DNA of 64,000 nt, from contig SZOZ01000005.1 in NCBI GenBank assembly GCA_030263455.1, forward strand, positions 1-64,000, read 5' to 3'. The stretch is from Synechococcales cyanobacterium CNB (lineage in GTDB: Bacteria > Planctomycetota > Phycisphaerae > Phycisphaerales > UBA1924). The position numbers were made by a program, and so were the translations under genes. The notes beneath the pieces were generated by a model. The model saw nothing but the letters and a program-made list of their open reading frames with translations. It was not told where the DNA came from and ran no database searches. This document shows positions 26,794 to 35,268 of the stretch, in pieces; the first letter of the stretch is position 1, and every line of letters begins with the position of its first letter.

Positions 26794-27837
26794 ATGAACG
26801 CTCCCACCAACCGCATCGCGGGCGACGCGCCACCGCGCCCCCGCCACGCGCTGGTGACCGGCGGCGCGGGGTTCATCGGGTCGCACCTGACCGACCTGCT
26901 GCTCTCACGTGGCGATATCGTCACCATCGTGGACAACCTGTCCACCGGCAGGACCGAGAACCTGCCCTCCTCTCACGGATCGCTCCGACTGATTGACGCC
27001 GAACTTTCCGACACGATCCCGACACTTGGCCGGGCGGGGCCGTTCGACGAGGTTTATCACCTTGCCGCGGCCGTCGGCGTGCAACTCGTGATGGACGACC
27101 CGATCCGGGCCGTGCAGACGAACGTGGTGCAGACGCTGGACCTGCTGCGGTTCGTGGCGTCGGGCGAGGCGGGCGGGGGTTCGCCGGTGCCCACGCTGCT
27201 CGCGTCGAGTTCCGAGGTCTACGGCAAGGGGTCGCGCAGCCCGTTCAGTGAGGACGACGACGTGGTGTACGGGCCGACGGGGATCGCCCGGTGGTCGTAC
27301 GGATGCAGCAAGGCGATCGACGAGTTTCTGGCGCTGGCCCATCACCGCCAGCACGGGCTGCCCGTGGTGGTGGCGAGGTTCTTCAACACGGTTGGCCCCC
27401 GGCAGGTGGGGTCGTACGGGATGGTGCTGCCGCGGTTCGTCGAGGCCGCCATCGACGGCAGGCCGATCCGGGTGTTCGGAGACGGCTCGCAGACACGCTG
27501 CTTCTGCGACGTTCGTGACGTGGTGCGGGCGCTGCCCGGGATGCTTGCGAACGGAGGGTGCCACGGGCGGGTGTTCAACCTCGGCTCGGATCGTGAGATC
27601 AGCATCCGGCAACTGGCGGAGACGGTGGTGCGTGTGCTCGGCTCGACATCGCCGATTGTCTTCGTGCCCTATGCCGAGGCGTACCCGGAGGGCTTCGAGG
27701 ATCTCGAGCGTCGGAGGCCTGACCTCCGACGGATCCGCGAAGCGATCGGCTTTGAGCCTCGCATCGGTCTTGAGCAGACCATCCGCGACATCGCGGCCGC
27801 GATGACGCGGGCTGGCGCCGAAGGAGTGCGGGCATGA
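26794..27837 (+). CDS. NAD-dependent nucleotide-sugar epimerase/dehydratase
   Basis: A 347-residue extended short-chain dehydrogenase acting on a nucleotide sugar. It has the Rossmann motif [12 protein letters not shown] near the N-terminus, [10 protein letters not shown] (the conserved Ser region), catalytic [10 protein letters not shown] (Tyr-x3-Lys) and the substrate-loop sequence [11 protein letters not shown]. The pattern fits UDP-glucose 4-epimerase or UDP-glucuronate decarboxylase relatives, and the exact reaction is uncertain. It overlaps the next gene by ATGA and would supply a precursor for the polysaccharide made by this locus. Confidence 0.88.
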   Translation: MNAPTNRIAGDAPPRPRHALVTGGAGFIGSHLTDLLLSRGDIVTIVDNLSTGRTENLPSSHGSLRLIDAELSDTIPTLGRAGPFDEVYHLAAAVGVQLVMDDPIRAVQTNVVQTLDLLRFVASGEAGGGSPVPTLLASSSEVYGKGSRSPFSEDDDVVYGPTGIARWSYGCSKAIDEFLALAHHRQHGLPVVVARFFNTVGPRQVGSYGMVLPRFVEAAIDGRPIRVFGDGSQTRCFCDVRDVVRALPGMLANGGCHGRVFNLGSDREISIRQLAETVVRVLGSTSPIVFVPYAEAYPEGFEDLERRRPDLRRIREAIGFEPRIGLEQTIRDIAAAMTRAGAEGVRA

Positions 27838-29276
27838 CGACGCCTCCCGAGGGCATCACGATCCCGCCCGAAGCCGTGGCGCAGTTGGAGGCGCTGGGTC
27901 GGCGGCTCGATGCGCTCCAGCAGGAGCAGGCCGCCCTCTTGCAGTCGATCGCCACGACCGGCGGGGAGGTCGTGGAGGAATCCGGCTCGCGGTTGGACAT
28001 CTTTCACGGGTACGTGGGTGTTCTGGCGGTAGCGTTCATCGTGACGCTGGTGACGACGCCGCTGATGCGGAAACTCGCGGTCGCCAACGGCATCATCGAC
28101 CGACCGAACGACCCGCGGAAGGTGCACCGCATCCCTGTTGCGTACCTCGGCGGGGTCGCCGTGTTCCTGGGGATGATGGCGGCGATCGCGTTCAGCTACG
28201 TGGCGTGCCAGTTCCCGTCGCTGGGGCTGATCGAGTACCACAAGAGCACGAAACTGCTCATGGGGTTCGTGCCCGCGCCGGTGCCGATCTCGGTGCTGCT
28301 GGGCATGACGGTGATCATGCTGATCGGGCTGATCGACGACGTGGTGGGCATCGCGCCGCGACTGAAGGTCGGCGGCCAGTTGCTGGCGGCGGCTGCGCTT
28401 GCGTACGAGGACGTGGGCGTGCGCGTCGCCCACGGCGTGTTGGCGCCGACGCTGGGCGAACTGCTCGGCAACCGCGACCTCGTCTACCAGATTCCGCTGG
28501 GGATCGACGTGCCGCTCTTCGGCAGCGCGCTGACCATCGACGTGATCTACTGGACCGGAACGGTGATCATCGCCGTTTTCGTGCTGGGCGCGTGCAACGC
28601 CTCGAACCTGATCGACGGGCTGGATGGGCTGCTGACCGGGACGACGGCGATCTGCGCCGCGGGGCTGCTGATCGTCGCTCTCACGCTCGCGCTGCACGAC
28701 GACGGGCAGCGGGACGCGCAGCGGATCGTGCTCTGCCTCGCGCTGCTGGGAGCGTGCCTGGGGTTCCTGCCGCACAACTTCAACCCAGCGACGATCTTCC
28801 TGGGCGACTGCGGTTCGCTGCTGCTGGGGTTCACGACGATCGTGATCGTGCTGTCCCTCGGCGACACGGGCAAGACGTACCTGGTGATCGCAGGCTTGTT
28901 CATCTACGCCATCCCGATCATCGACACCGTGCTCGCCATCGTGCGTCGGAAGCTCGCCGGTCGGCGGCTGAGCGACCCGGACAGCGACCACCTCCACCAC
29001 ATGCTCAAGCGTTCGCTTGGCGTGAAGGGGGCCGTGCTGACGCTCTACGGGATCGGGCTGGCGTTCGCGTCGCTGGGCGTGGCGATGAGCCTGTTCCGCG
29101 CCCGCCTCGTCTACTTCATCGCCATCCTGTGCGCGGCGTACATCGCGGTCACGGCGATCAAGCTCGCACGGCGCAAGCAGATCGAGGAAGAGGCCGTCCG
29201 CATTGCCGCCAGGTCGTCCGCCGGGGCGACCCGGGCTTCGGTCGAGAGTGTCGCGCCGGCGACGAAGGCGGAGTGA
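27834..29276 (+). CDS. WecA/MraY-family undecaprenyl-phosphate sugar-1-phosphate transferase
   Basis: A 480-residue multi-pass membrane enzyme that would start polysaccharide synthesis by moving a sugar-1-phosphate to undecaprenyl phosphate. Motifs seen: [55 protein letters not shown] and the cytoplasmic His motif DHLHHMLKR. An extra N-terminal section of about 55 residues, part of it possibly coiled ([15 protein letters not shown]), is not usual for the family. It is coupled to the epimerase by a four-base overlap and is the last gene of the locus. Confidence 0.93.
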   Translation: MTTPPEGITIPPEAVAQLEALGRRLDALQQEQAALLQSIATTGGEVVEESGSRLDIFHGYVGVLAVAFIVTLVTTPLMRKLAVANGIIDRPNDPRKVHRIPVAYLGGVAVFLGMMAAIAFSYVACQFPSLGLIEYHKSTKLLMGFVPAPVPISVLLGMTVIMLIGLIDDVVGIAPRLKVGGQLLAAAALAYEDVGVRVAHGVLAPTLGELLGNRDLVYQIPLGIDVPLFGSALTIDVIYWTGTVIIAVFVLGACNASNLIDGLDGLLTGTTAICAAGLLIVALTLALHDDGQRDAQRIVLCLALLGACLGFLPHNFNPATIFLGDCGSLLLGFTTIVIVLSLGDTGKTYLVIAGLFIYAIPIIDTVLAIVRRKLAGRRLSDPDSDHLHHMLKRSLGVKGAVLTLYGIGLAFASLGVAMSLFRARLVYFIAILCAAYIAVTAIKLARRKQIEEEAVRIAARSSAGATRASVESVAPATKAE

Positions 29277-29293
29277 TGACTTCGGGAGCTCGT

Positions 29294-29339
29294 GCGGGCT
29301 GAAGCCCGCGGCTCGGACCACCGCAGGCTTTGAGCCTGC
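29294..29339. repeat. two tandem short hairpins
   Basis: GCGGGC-TGAA-GCCCGC (29294-29309) and GCAGGCT-TTG-AGCCTGC (29323-29339) follow each other, 17 bases after the stop of the phosphotransferase gene. The first matches a style of small dispersed intergenic hairpin common in planctomycete genomes; this comparison is from memory. They could end the upstream transcript although no T-run follows. Confidence 0.6.
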
Positions 29340-29359
29340 CGGGCGGCGATCCGTATACT
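29330..29359 (+). promoter_or_regulatory. promoter of the ParA-like gene
   Basis: TTGAGC (29330-29335) and TATACT (29354-29359) are separated by 18 bases and fit a sigma70 promoter. The ATG follows the -10 after only six bases, so the mRNA would be leaderless. The -35 lies inside the second hairpin. Confidence 0.5.
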
Positions 29360-29365
29360 TCGGCC

Positions 29366-30265
29366 ATGCAACCGCCCGAGGGGTGTCGAGTCGTCGCGCT
29401 GATGAACCAGAAAGGCGGCGTGGGGAAGACCACCACGGCGGTCAACCTGAGCGCGGCCCTTGCACGGACAGGACTGCGAACGCTCCTCATCGACCTCGAC
29501 CCCCAGGCCCACGCGACGTTGCACCTCGGCGTCGATCCGAGGACGCTCGATGGATCGGTCTACGACGCGCTGCTCGACCCTTCCATTGACCCCTCCTCGC
29601 TCGTCCATCGGATAGCCGAGAACCTGTTCGTGCTGCCCGCGGTGACGGACCTCGCGGCGGCCGAGCCGGAACTGGCAACGGTCAATGACCGACAACACAG
29701 GCTCGCATCGACCATCCGGCGCCTCGCCCCCGCGTATGACGCGATCCTGATCGACTGTCCCCCTTCCCTCGGGCTGCTCACGGTGAATGCGTTGGCCGCG
29801 GCTCACGAAGTCCTGATCCCGATGCAGGCGCACTTCCTCGCCCTGCAGGGGGTGAGCAAGCTGCTGGAGACCGTGTCGGCGATCAGCGCTTCCGTGAACC
29901 CGCGGCTGCGCGTGCTGGGGGTCGTGCTCTGCATGCACGATGCGAACACCACGCACACGCAGGAGGTGGTGGCCGACTTGGAGGCGTTCTTCGAGCAGCA
30001 TCGAGGCACGGCGTTGCCATGGGCGGACGCACGGGTCTTCCGACCGCCGGTTCGGCGCAACATCAAACTCGCCGAGTGCCCCAGTTTCGGCCAGACCGTG
30101 TTCGACTACGCGCCCGGAGCGGCAGGAGCGGCCGATTACCTCGCACTGGCCGACGCGATCGTTCGAACATGGCATGATTCGAGCGAGCAAGGCGACGGCG
30201 GAACGCCCGAGGTGCGCGTCGTGGTGTCCCCGGCATCGCCCCTGGCGACGGAGCGGCCTGCTTGA
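29366..30265 (+). CDS. ParA-family ATPase, without a ParB partner nearby
   Basis: A 299-residue MinD/ParA-type ATPase. The deviant Walker A motif NQKGGVGKTTTAVNLS is intact, followed by LLIDLDPQAHATLHLG and ILIDCPPSLGLLT. The central helix region AAHEVLIPMQAHFLALQGVS is typical of ParA/Soj. No parB or parS-like site was seen next to it. Its partner is a VanZ-like membrane protein whose TTG start overlaps the stop. A role in positioning a membrane or polysaccharide complex is possible, as is chromosome partition. It is not certain which. Confidence 0.93.
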   Translation: MQPPEGCRVVALMNQKGGVGKTTTAVNLSAALARTGLRTLLIDLDPQAHATLHLGVDPRTLDGSVYDALLDPSIDPSSLVHRIAENLFVLPAVTDLAAAEPELATVNDRQHRLASTIRRLAPAYDAILIDCPPSLGLLTVNALAAAHEVLIPMQAHFLALQGVSKLLETVSAISASVNPRLRVLGVVLCMHDANTTHTQEVVADLEAFFEQHRGTALPWADARVFRPPVRRNIKLAECPSFGQTVFDYAPGAAGAADYLALADAIVRTWHDSSEQGDGGTPEVRVVVSPASPLATERPA

Positions 30266-30684
30266 TCGTCCGTCTGCTTCGAGCCATCCCGTTGCGTGCA
30301 CGGCGCGTCGTTTTCGTGGCGTATGCGGTCGCGCTGGCGACGGGCACGCATTGGCCCGCGCTGACGCTCGGGCCTGATCCCGGATTCCGCCTGGACATCG
30401 TCGTGCATCTCGCAGCGTTCGCCGCGTGGACGTTCCTGCTGGCGGGGTGCGAATGGTTCGGGGTGATCGACTCGCGGCGCAACACGGCGTGGTGCGTGGG
30501 GGCGGCAGCGGCCTACGCTGCGCTCGACGAAGCGACGCAAGCCCTGCCGGGGGTGAACAGGACGGTGCTGTGGTCCGACCTGATCGCGAACTGGAGCGGG
30601 GTGGCTTTCGCTGGCGCATGGCTCATCGTGGCAGGAAGCTTGGGAGACCGGAAGCCGAACGAGCCCGCGCAGGCGGGTGAATAA
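30262..30684 (+). CDS. VanZ-like small membrane protein
   Basis: A 140-residue protein with about four hydrophobic segments and the layout of VanZ-like proteins: an N-terminal helix (RVVFVAYAVALATGTHWPAL), DIVVHLAAFAAWTFLLAG, AAAAYAALDEATQALPG and a last helix after WSDLIANWSG. The TTG start overlaps the parA-like stop (TTGA), with GGAG eight bases upstream. The conserved Asp-Glu and Asp around DEATQ and SDLIAN match the family. Function in this setting unknown. Confidence 0.75.
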   Translation: MIVRLLRAIPLRARRVVFVAYAVALATGTHWPALTLGPDPGFRLDIVVHLAAFAAWTFLLAGCEWFGVIDSRRNTAWCVGAAAAYAALDEATQALPGVNRTVLWSDLIANWSGVAFAGAWLIVAGSLGDRKPNEPAQAGE

Positions 30685-30813
30685 CCGTGAGAGGGCCTTG
30701 CGGATGTCGGCCGGAAACGCCAACCCGCCCCGGAGTGTGCGAGCCTCCGTGCCGATAGATGAATCCGAGTCACCGCGGGGCGGTGGGGCCGTTCTCCCGG
30801 ACGAAGACACGCC

Positions 30814-32541
30814 ATGAGCGCACATACGGAGCATGACGCGCACGGTTTCCACGGCCCCAAGGCCTGGCTTGCGAGCCTCGCCGCCGGGGCCGCTCTCGGG
30901 GCCGTGCTGACGTTTCTGATTCCTGCGAAGTACGAGGCGAGCCACGAGACCGGGAACCATGCCGCGACGCCGGCGCACGAGGAACCCGCCCGGAACGCCA
31001 CCGGGGAGCCGCACGGCGAGGCGGACGACCTGCCCGACCCCGTGACGATCGTGTGGGGGGGGGATGACGCGCTCGGGGTGCATCCGGGATTGCCGCAAGG
31101 CGCCGGGCCTGCAAGCCCCCGATCCGGGGAGCCGGAGCTCGACGCCGCGGTGGGGGACGCCGAAGAGCAGGCGAACCACGCGGATGACGGCGAGCATGCG
31201 CACGATGATCACGGCCCCGCGCCGACGATCCCGCTGTGGCTGTGTGCGCCGTTCGCGTTCCTGCTGCTGAGCATCGCGTTGATGCCGTTCATCAACGAGC
31301 GGTTCTGGCACAAGCACTTCCCGGACTTCGCGTTCGGTCTCGCAGGGATCACGATCGCGTACTACCTGCTCGGGTACGGCTCGGGCGAGTATCACCACGG
31401 ACTTTCGTACGGGCAGTACGTGATGCTGCACACCGGCGTGGAGTACTACGCCTTCATCGCGTTGATTGGCGGGCTGTACGTGGCGTCGGGCGGGGTGCTG
31501 ATCGACGTTCGCGGGCGCGGACGGCCGGCGGTGAACACCGCGCTGCTCGCGGTCGGGGCGGTGTTGGCGAACGTGATGGGCACGACGGGGGCGTCGGTGC
31601 TGCTGATCCGGCCGTTCATGCGGATCAACAAGGGCCGGCTGCGCCCCATCCACGTCGTCATGTTCATCTTCATCGTCTCGAACTGCGGCGGTTGCCTGAC
31701 GCCGATCGGCGACCCGCCGCTCTACCTGGGTTTCCTGAAGGGCGTGCCGTTCTCGTGGACGCTGCTGCACCTGTGGCCGATGTGGCTGGCGTGCTGCGGG
31801 GCGCTGCTGGCCATCTTCTTCGCGATCGACACGTGGCACGACCGGAAGCAGACGGCAACAAACCCGGACGCCGTGCCGGCGGCGGACGAGCCGCTGCGCG
31901 TTCGCCTGACGGGCACGAGCGGCATGGTGTGTCTCGGCCTGATCATCGCGGGCGTGTTCATCGACCCGATGCTCAAAGGGCTGTTCGGCGTGGAGGGCGT
32001 GCCGGTCGGGCCGACGTTCCAGATCCTGGTGGCGACAGCGGCTTACTTCCTGGCGAACCGTGAGATCCATCTTGCCAACGAGTTCACGTTCTTCCCTGTG
32101 AAGGAAGTGGGGCTGCTGTTCGTGGGCATCTTCGCCACGATGGCGCCCGCGCTCGGCTACCTCGCGGCCCACGGGCACGCGCTGGGGCTGACCTCTCCCA
32201 CGGCGTTCTACTTCGGGACGGGCAGCCTGAGCGCGGTCCTCGACAACGCGCCGACGTACCTGAACTTCCTGCAGGTTGCGTTCGGGAACACGCCGATCAA
32301 CGAGGGGACGGTTGCCGCATTCCTCGGCGGGTCCGAGGGCGTCCACCTGCTGACCGCGATCTCGCTCGGCGCGGTCTTCTTCGGAGCGATGACGTACATC
32401 GGGAACGGGCCGAACTTCATGGTCCGGGCGATCGCTGAGGCGTCCGGTCTTCGGATGCCGTCGTTCTTCGGGTATTCGGCCCGGGCGGCGTTGATCCTGC
32501 TCCCCGTGCTGGCCGTGATGTGGTTCGTGTTCATTCGCTGA
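30814..32541 (+). CDS. sodium/proton antiporter-like ion transporter (NhaD/CitM superfamily)
   Basis: A 575-residue membrane transporter. After a first helix (ASLAAGAALGAVLTFLIPA) comes an unusual hydrophilic stretch of about 90 residues rich in His, Asp and Glu (HADDGEHAHDDHG), then about ten helices. Motifs such as NVMGTTGASVLLIRP, NCGGCLTPIGDPPLYLGFLK and LSAVLDNAPTYLNF are typical of NhaD and related ion transporters. A G9 run (31055-31063) lies in the hydrophilic stretch, at codons 81-83. It sits between the VanZ-like gene and murJ. Confidence 0.87.
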   Translation: MSAHTEHDAHGFHGPKAWLASLAAGAALGAVLTFLIPAKYEASHETGNHAATPAHEEPARNATGEPHGEADDLPDPVTIVWGGDDALGVHPGLPQGAGPASPRSGEPELDAAVGDAEEQANHADDGEHAHDDHGPAPTIPLWLCAPFAFLLLSIALMPFINERFWHKHFPDFAFGLAGITIAYYLLGYGSGEYHHGLSYGQYVMLHTGVEYYAFIALIGGLYVASGGVLIDVRGRGRPAVNTALLAVGAVLANVMGTTGASVLLIRPFMRINKGRLRPIHVVMFIFIVSNCGGCLTPIGDPPLYLGFLKGVPFSWTLLHLWPMWLACCGALLAIFFAIDTWHDRKQTATNPDAVPAADEPLRVRLTGTSGMVCLGLIIAGVFIDPMLKGLFGVEGVPVGPTFQILVATAAYFLANREIHLANEFTFFPVKEVGLLFVGIFATMAPALGYLAAHGHALGLTSPTAFYFGTGSLSAVLDNAPTYLNFLQVAFGNTPINEGTVAAFLGGSEGVHLLTAISLGAVFFGAMTYIGNGPNFMVRAIAEASGLRMPSFFGYSARAALILLPVLAVMWFVFIR

Positions 32542-32562
32542 CGCGGAGGGCCGCGGCCTTGC

Positions 32563-32568
32563 TAGGCT
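32563..32568 (+). promoter_or_regulatory. candidate -10 box of murJ
   Basis: TAGGCT is seven bases before the GTG start of murJ. No Shine-Dalgarno sequence is present. Same near-leaderless geometry as other genes in the window. Confidence 0.3.
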
Positions 32569-32575
32569 GTCGGCC

Positions 32576-34201
32576 GTGACCGAGCCGCAGGACGCGACCA
32601 AACCCCGGCCCAGCTCGCAGACCGACGATCACGCCGGGCACAAGGGTCTGTCATCGGCGGTTCGGGTGATCTCGTCGCTCACCCTCGTGTCCCGGATAGC
32701 CGGCCTGGCCCGCGACCTCGTGACGGCACGCATCGTGGGCGACAGCGCGCTCGGCTCCGCATTCATGGCGGCGTGGGCGATCCCGAACCTCTTTCGCCGA
32801 TTGTTCGGCGAGGGCGCGCTCGCCGCGGCATTCCTGCCCGAGTACGCCCGCGCGTCGCGCGACGACCCCGAGATCTCGGACCGCTTCGCCACGCTGACCG
32901 TGTTCGTCCTGGCGCTGGTCACGGGCGTGCTGCTGCTCGTGGGCGAGGGCGTGCTGCTCGCATTCCTCTTCCTCGCTCCACCCGACCCGGACCGGGTTCT
33001 CTCGCTGCGGCTGATGATGCTCATGCTGCCGTTCATGCCGCTGGTATGCGTCGCGGCGATTCTGGGAGGGATGCTGCAGGCCCACGGACGGTTCGGGCCG
33101 ACTGCTGCCGCCCCGGTGCTGCTGAACGTGTTCGTGATCGCGGCGGGCCTGCCGCACTTCTTCGTGCCGGACGCCGACCCGGTGCGGACGGCGTATTTCA
33201 TCGGGATCTCGGCGGTGCTGGCGGGGGTGGCACAGGTCGCGTGGTCGCTCTTCGCCTTGAGGGGGCGGGTAACGTGGAGGCGGGGGTTCGCTCGAGCGGC
33301 CGAACCGGCGCGGCGGATGATGCGCAGGTTCCTCCCCGTCGTCGTGGGCATGGGAACGATCCAACTCAACTCACTCGTCGACACGCTCATCGCGATGTGG
33401 CCGGTCTGGTTCGGGCCGACGGTGCTGGGCATGTCGTACCCGCTCGACCCGGCTTCGAACAGCGTGCTGGCATACACGCAGCGGCTGTACCAGTTCCCGC
33501 TGGGTGTCTTCGGGATCGCGGTTGCGACGGCCGTGTTCCCCATGCTCGCCCGCACCTCGGAAGACCCGCACGCGTTTCTCTCCACGCTGCGGCGCGGACT
33601 GCGGTTGTCGTTCTTCATCGGGCTGCCGGCGTCGCTCGGGCTGCTGCTCATCCGCGAACCGCTGACGGGAGTGATGTACGGCGGGCCGGGCAGCGCGTTC
33701 AGCAACGAGGGGGTGCGCCGGGCCGCGGCGGTGCTGCTGGGTTATGCGCCGGGAGTGTGGGCGTACTCGCTGAACCACGTCGTCACGCGGGCTTTCTACG
33801 CGGCGGGAAACACGACGACGCCGATGCGAGTGGCGATCGGGGTGGTGGGCCTGAACATGCTGCTGAACGTGACGCTCATCTGGCCGCTGGGCGAGGCGGG
33901 TTTGGCGTGGTCCACGAGCATTTCGGCAACGGTGCAGTTGCTGGTCCTGATCCAGCTCTCGAAGCGGCTGACCCACGCGCCGGCGTTCGATCGGGAGACG
34001 CTCGCCGGGTGCGGGCGCGTGCTCGCGGCGTCGCTGGTGATGATGGCGCTGGTCTGGGGCGCGATGCTGCCCGTCGGCTCGCCCGAGTCATGGTCGGGTC
34101 GGCTGGTGGCGGTCGCGGTTGCGGTGACGGTCGGCGGGGTGGCCTACCCGATTGCGGCCGTGGCGCTGCGGTGCCCGGAGTTACGCTGGCTGATCAGATA
34201 G
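32576..34201 (+). CDS. murJ: lipid II flippase MurJ
   Basis: A 541-residue MviN/MurJ-type flippase moving lipid II across the inner membrane for peptidoglycan synthesis. About fourteen helices are seen. The N-terminal core ISSLTLVSRIAGLARDLVTA and ALGSAFMAAWAIPNLFRRLF is diagnostic, followed by GEGALAAAFLPEYARA. Length is normal for the family. The GTG start follows a TAGGCT box. Because an exopolysaccharide locus lies upstream, a Wzx-like role cannot be excluded, but the N-terminal signature favours MurJ. Confidence 0.93.
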   Translation: MTEPQDATKPRPSSQTDDHAGHKGLSSAVRVISSLTLVSRIAGLARDLVTARIVGDSALGSAFMAAWAIPNLFRRLFGEGALAAAFLPEYARASRDDPEISDRFATLTVFVLALVTGVLLLVGEGVLLAFLFLAPPDPDRVLSLRLMMLMLPFMPLVCVAAILGGMLQAHGRFGPTAAAPVLLNVFVIAAGLPHFFVPDADPVRTAYFIGISAVLAGVAQVAWSLFALRGRVTWRRGFARAAEPARRMMRRFLPVVVGMGTIQLNSLVDTLIAMWPVWFGPTVLGMSYPLDPASNSVLAYTQRLYQFPLGVFGIAVATAVFPMLARTSEDPHAFLSTLRRGLRLSFFIGLPASLGLLLIREPLTGVMYGGPGSAFSNEGVRRAAAVLLGYAPGVWAYSLNHVVTRAFYAAGNTTTPMRVAIGVVGLNMLLNVTLIWPLGEAGLAWSTSISATVQLLVLIQLSKRLTHAPAFDRETLAGCGRVLAASLVMMALVWGAMLPVGSPESWSGRLVAVAVAVTVGGVAYPIAAVALRCPELRWLIR

Positions 34202-34267
34202 AACTTGAACGGCTCGCACGGGTGAGGAAGCTTCAGTACCATGAGGAGACATCAGGAGATTGAACCC

Positions 34268-34447
34268 ATGACTACTCGGATCGTCATTCGGGCTGTGCCT
34301 GTGCTGCTGGCCGCGGGTGTCTTCGGGATCGCGGCATGTGTGCTGTCGGCGTGCAACACCGTGAAGGGAGCGGGCGAGGACATCAAGGCCGTGGGTCAGG
34401 CGGGCGAGGACCTGATCACGGGCAACAAGAGCGAGAAGAAGGACTGA
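34268..34447 (+). CDS. entericidin-like small lipoprotein
   Basis: A 59-residue lipoprotein. The N-terminal hydrophobic signal ends in the lipobox LSAC, followed by NTVKGAGEDIKAVGQAGEDL, which matches entericidin A/B-family peptides almost residue for residue. AGGAGAT precedes the ATG at 34268. In enterobacteria the family forms an antidote/toxin pair, but only one copy is seen here. Its stop is five bases before the SDR gene, so the two are probably co-transcribed. Confidence 0.85.
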   Translation: MTTRIVIRAVPVLLAAGVFGIAACVLSACNTVKGAGEDIKAVGQAGEDLITGNKSEKKD

Positions 34448-34452
34448 CCCGC

Positions 34453-35256
34453 GTGCCCAGCGTTGACCTTCGCGGGCTGCCGATCGCCATCACGGGTGCG
34501 AGCAGCGGGATCGGGCGTGCGACCGCGCTGGCGTGCGCGCGGGCGGGAATGCCGGTGGCGATCGCGGCGCGCCGCGAGGACCGGCTTGCCGAGGTTGTTG
34601 CGGAGATCGAGCGGGAGGGAGGGCGGGCAATCGCCGTGCGGGGGGACGTGGACGACCCCGGCGACTGCCGGCGGCTGGTGGAGCGGACGATCGACGCTTT
34701 CGGCTTGATCTACGCCGCATTTGCGAACGCCGGCTATGGGCTGGAGAAGCCGATCCACGAGACGACGGATGCGGAGGCGCGGGCCATCTTTGAGACGAAC
34801 TTCTGGGGGACGCTGAACACGCTTCATGCCGCGTTGCCGCCGATGCTTCAGGCGGGACGGGGCCACCTGCTGGTGTGTTCGAGTTGCCTGGCGAAGATGG
34901 GGACGCCGCTGCACGGGTTCTACTCGGCGACGAAGGCGGCCCAGGACCACGTGGCGAGGGCGATGAGGATCGAGTTGGCGGGTCGAGGCGTGTACGTGTC
35001 GTCGGTGCACCCGATCGGGACGCGGACGGAGTTCACGTCCCGCAAGAGCGAGATGAACCCGGAGCGCCCGCCGACGAGGCCGCCGCTGATGCAGGACGCG
35101 TCCGTGGTGGCGTCCGCGACGGTGCGTTGCCTGCGCCGGCCGCGAGGGGAAGTGTGGACAAGCCTGCCTGCGCGGCTGCTGTTCGCGCTGGGATGTGCGA
35201 TGCCGGGCCTTGCGGACCGCGCGATGGCGCGATGGATGCGACGGACGGAGCGGTGA
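34453..35256 (+). CDS. short-chain dehydrogenase/reductase (SDR)
   Basis: A 267-residue classical SDR. It has the NAD(P) motif ITGASSGIGRATAL, NAGYG in the NAG position, Ser in LLVCSSCLAKM and catalytic YSATK. A basic residue after the glycine motif (AARREDR) suggests NADP preference. A C-terminal hydrophobic stretch (LLFALGCAMPGLADRA) could touch the membrane. GTG 34453 was chosen because it is the first start before the core fold; the ribosome site is weak. It is convergent with thyX. Substrate unknown. Confidence 0.87.
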   Translation: MPSVDLRGLPIAITGASSGIGRATALACARAGMPVAIAARREDRLAEVVAEIEREGGRAIAVRGDVDDPGDCRRLVERTIDAFGLIYAAFANAGYGLEKPIHETTDAEARAIFETNFWGTLNTLHAALPPMLQAGRGHLLVCSSCLAKMGTPLHGFYSATKAAQDHVARAMRIELAGRGVYVSSVHPIGTRTEFTSRKSEMNPERPPTRPPLMQDASVVASATVRCLRRPRGEVWTSLPARLLFALGCAMPGLADRAMARWMRRTER

Positions 35257-35268
35257 GGCGCGGGACAC

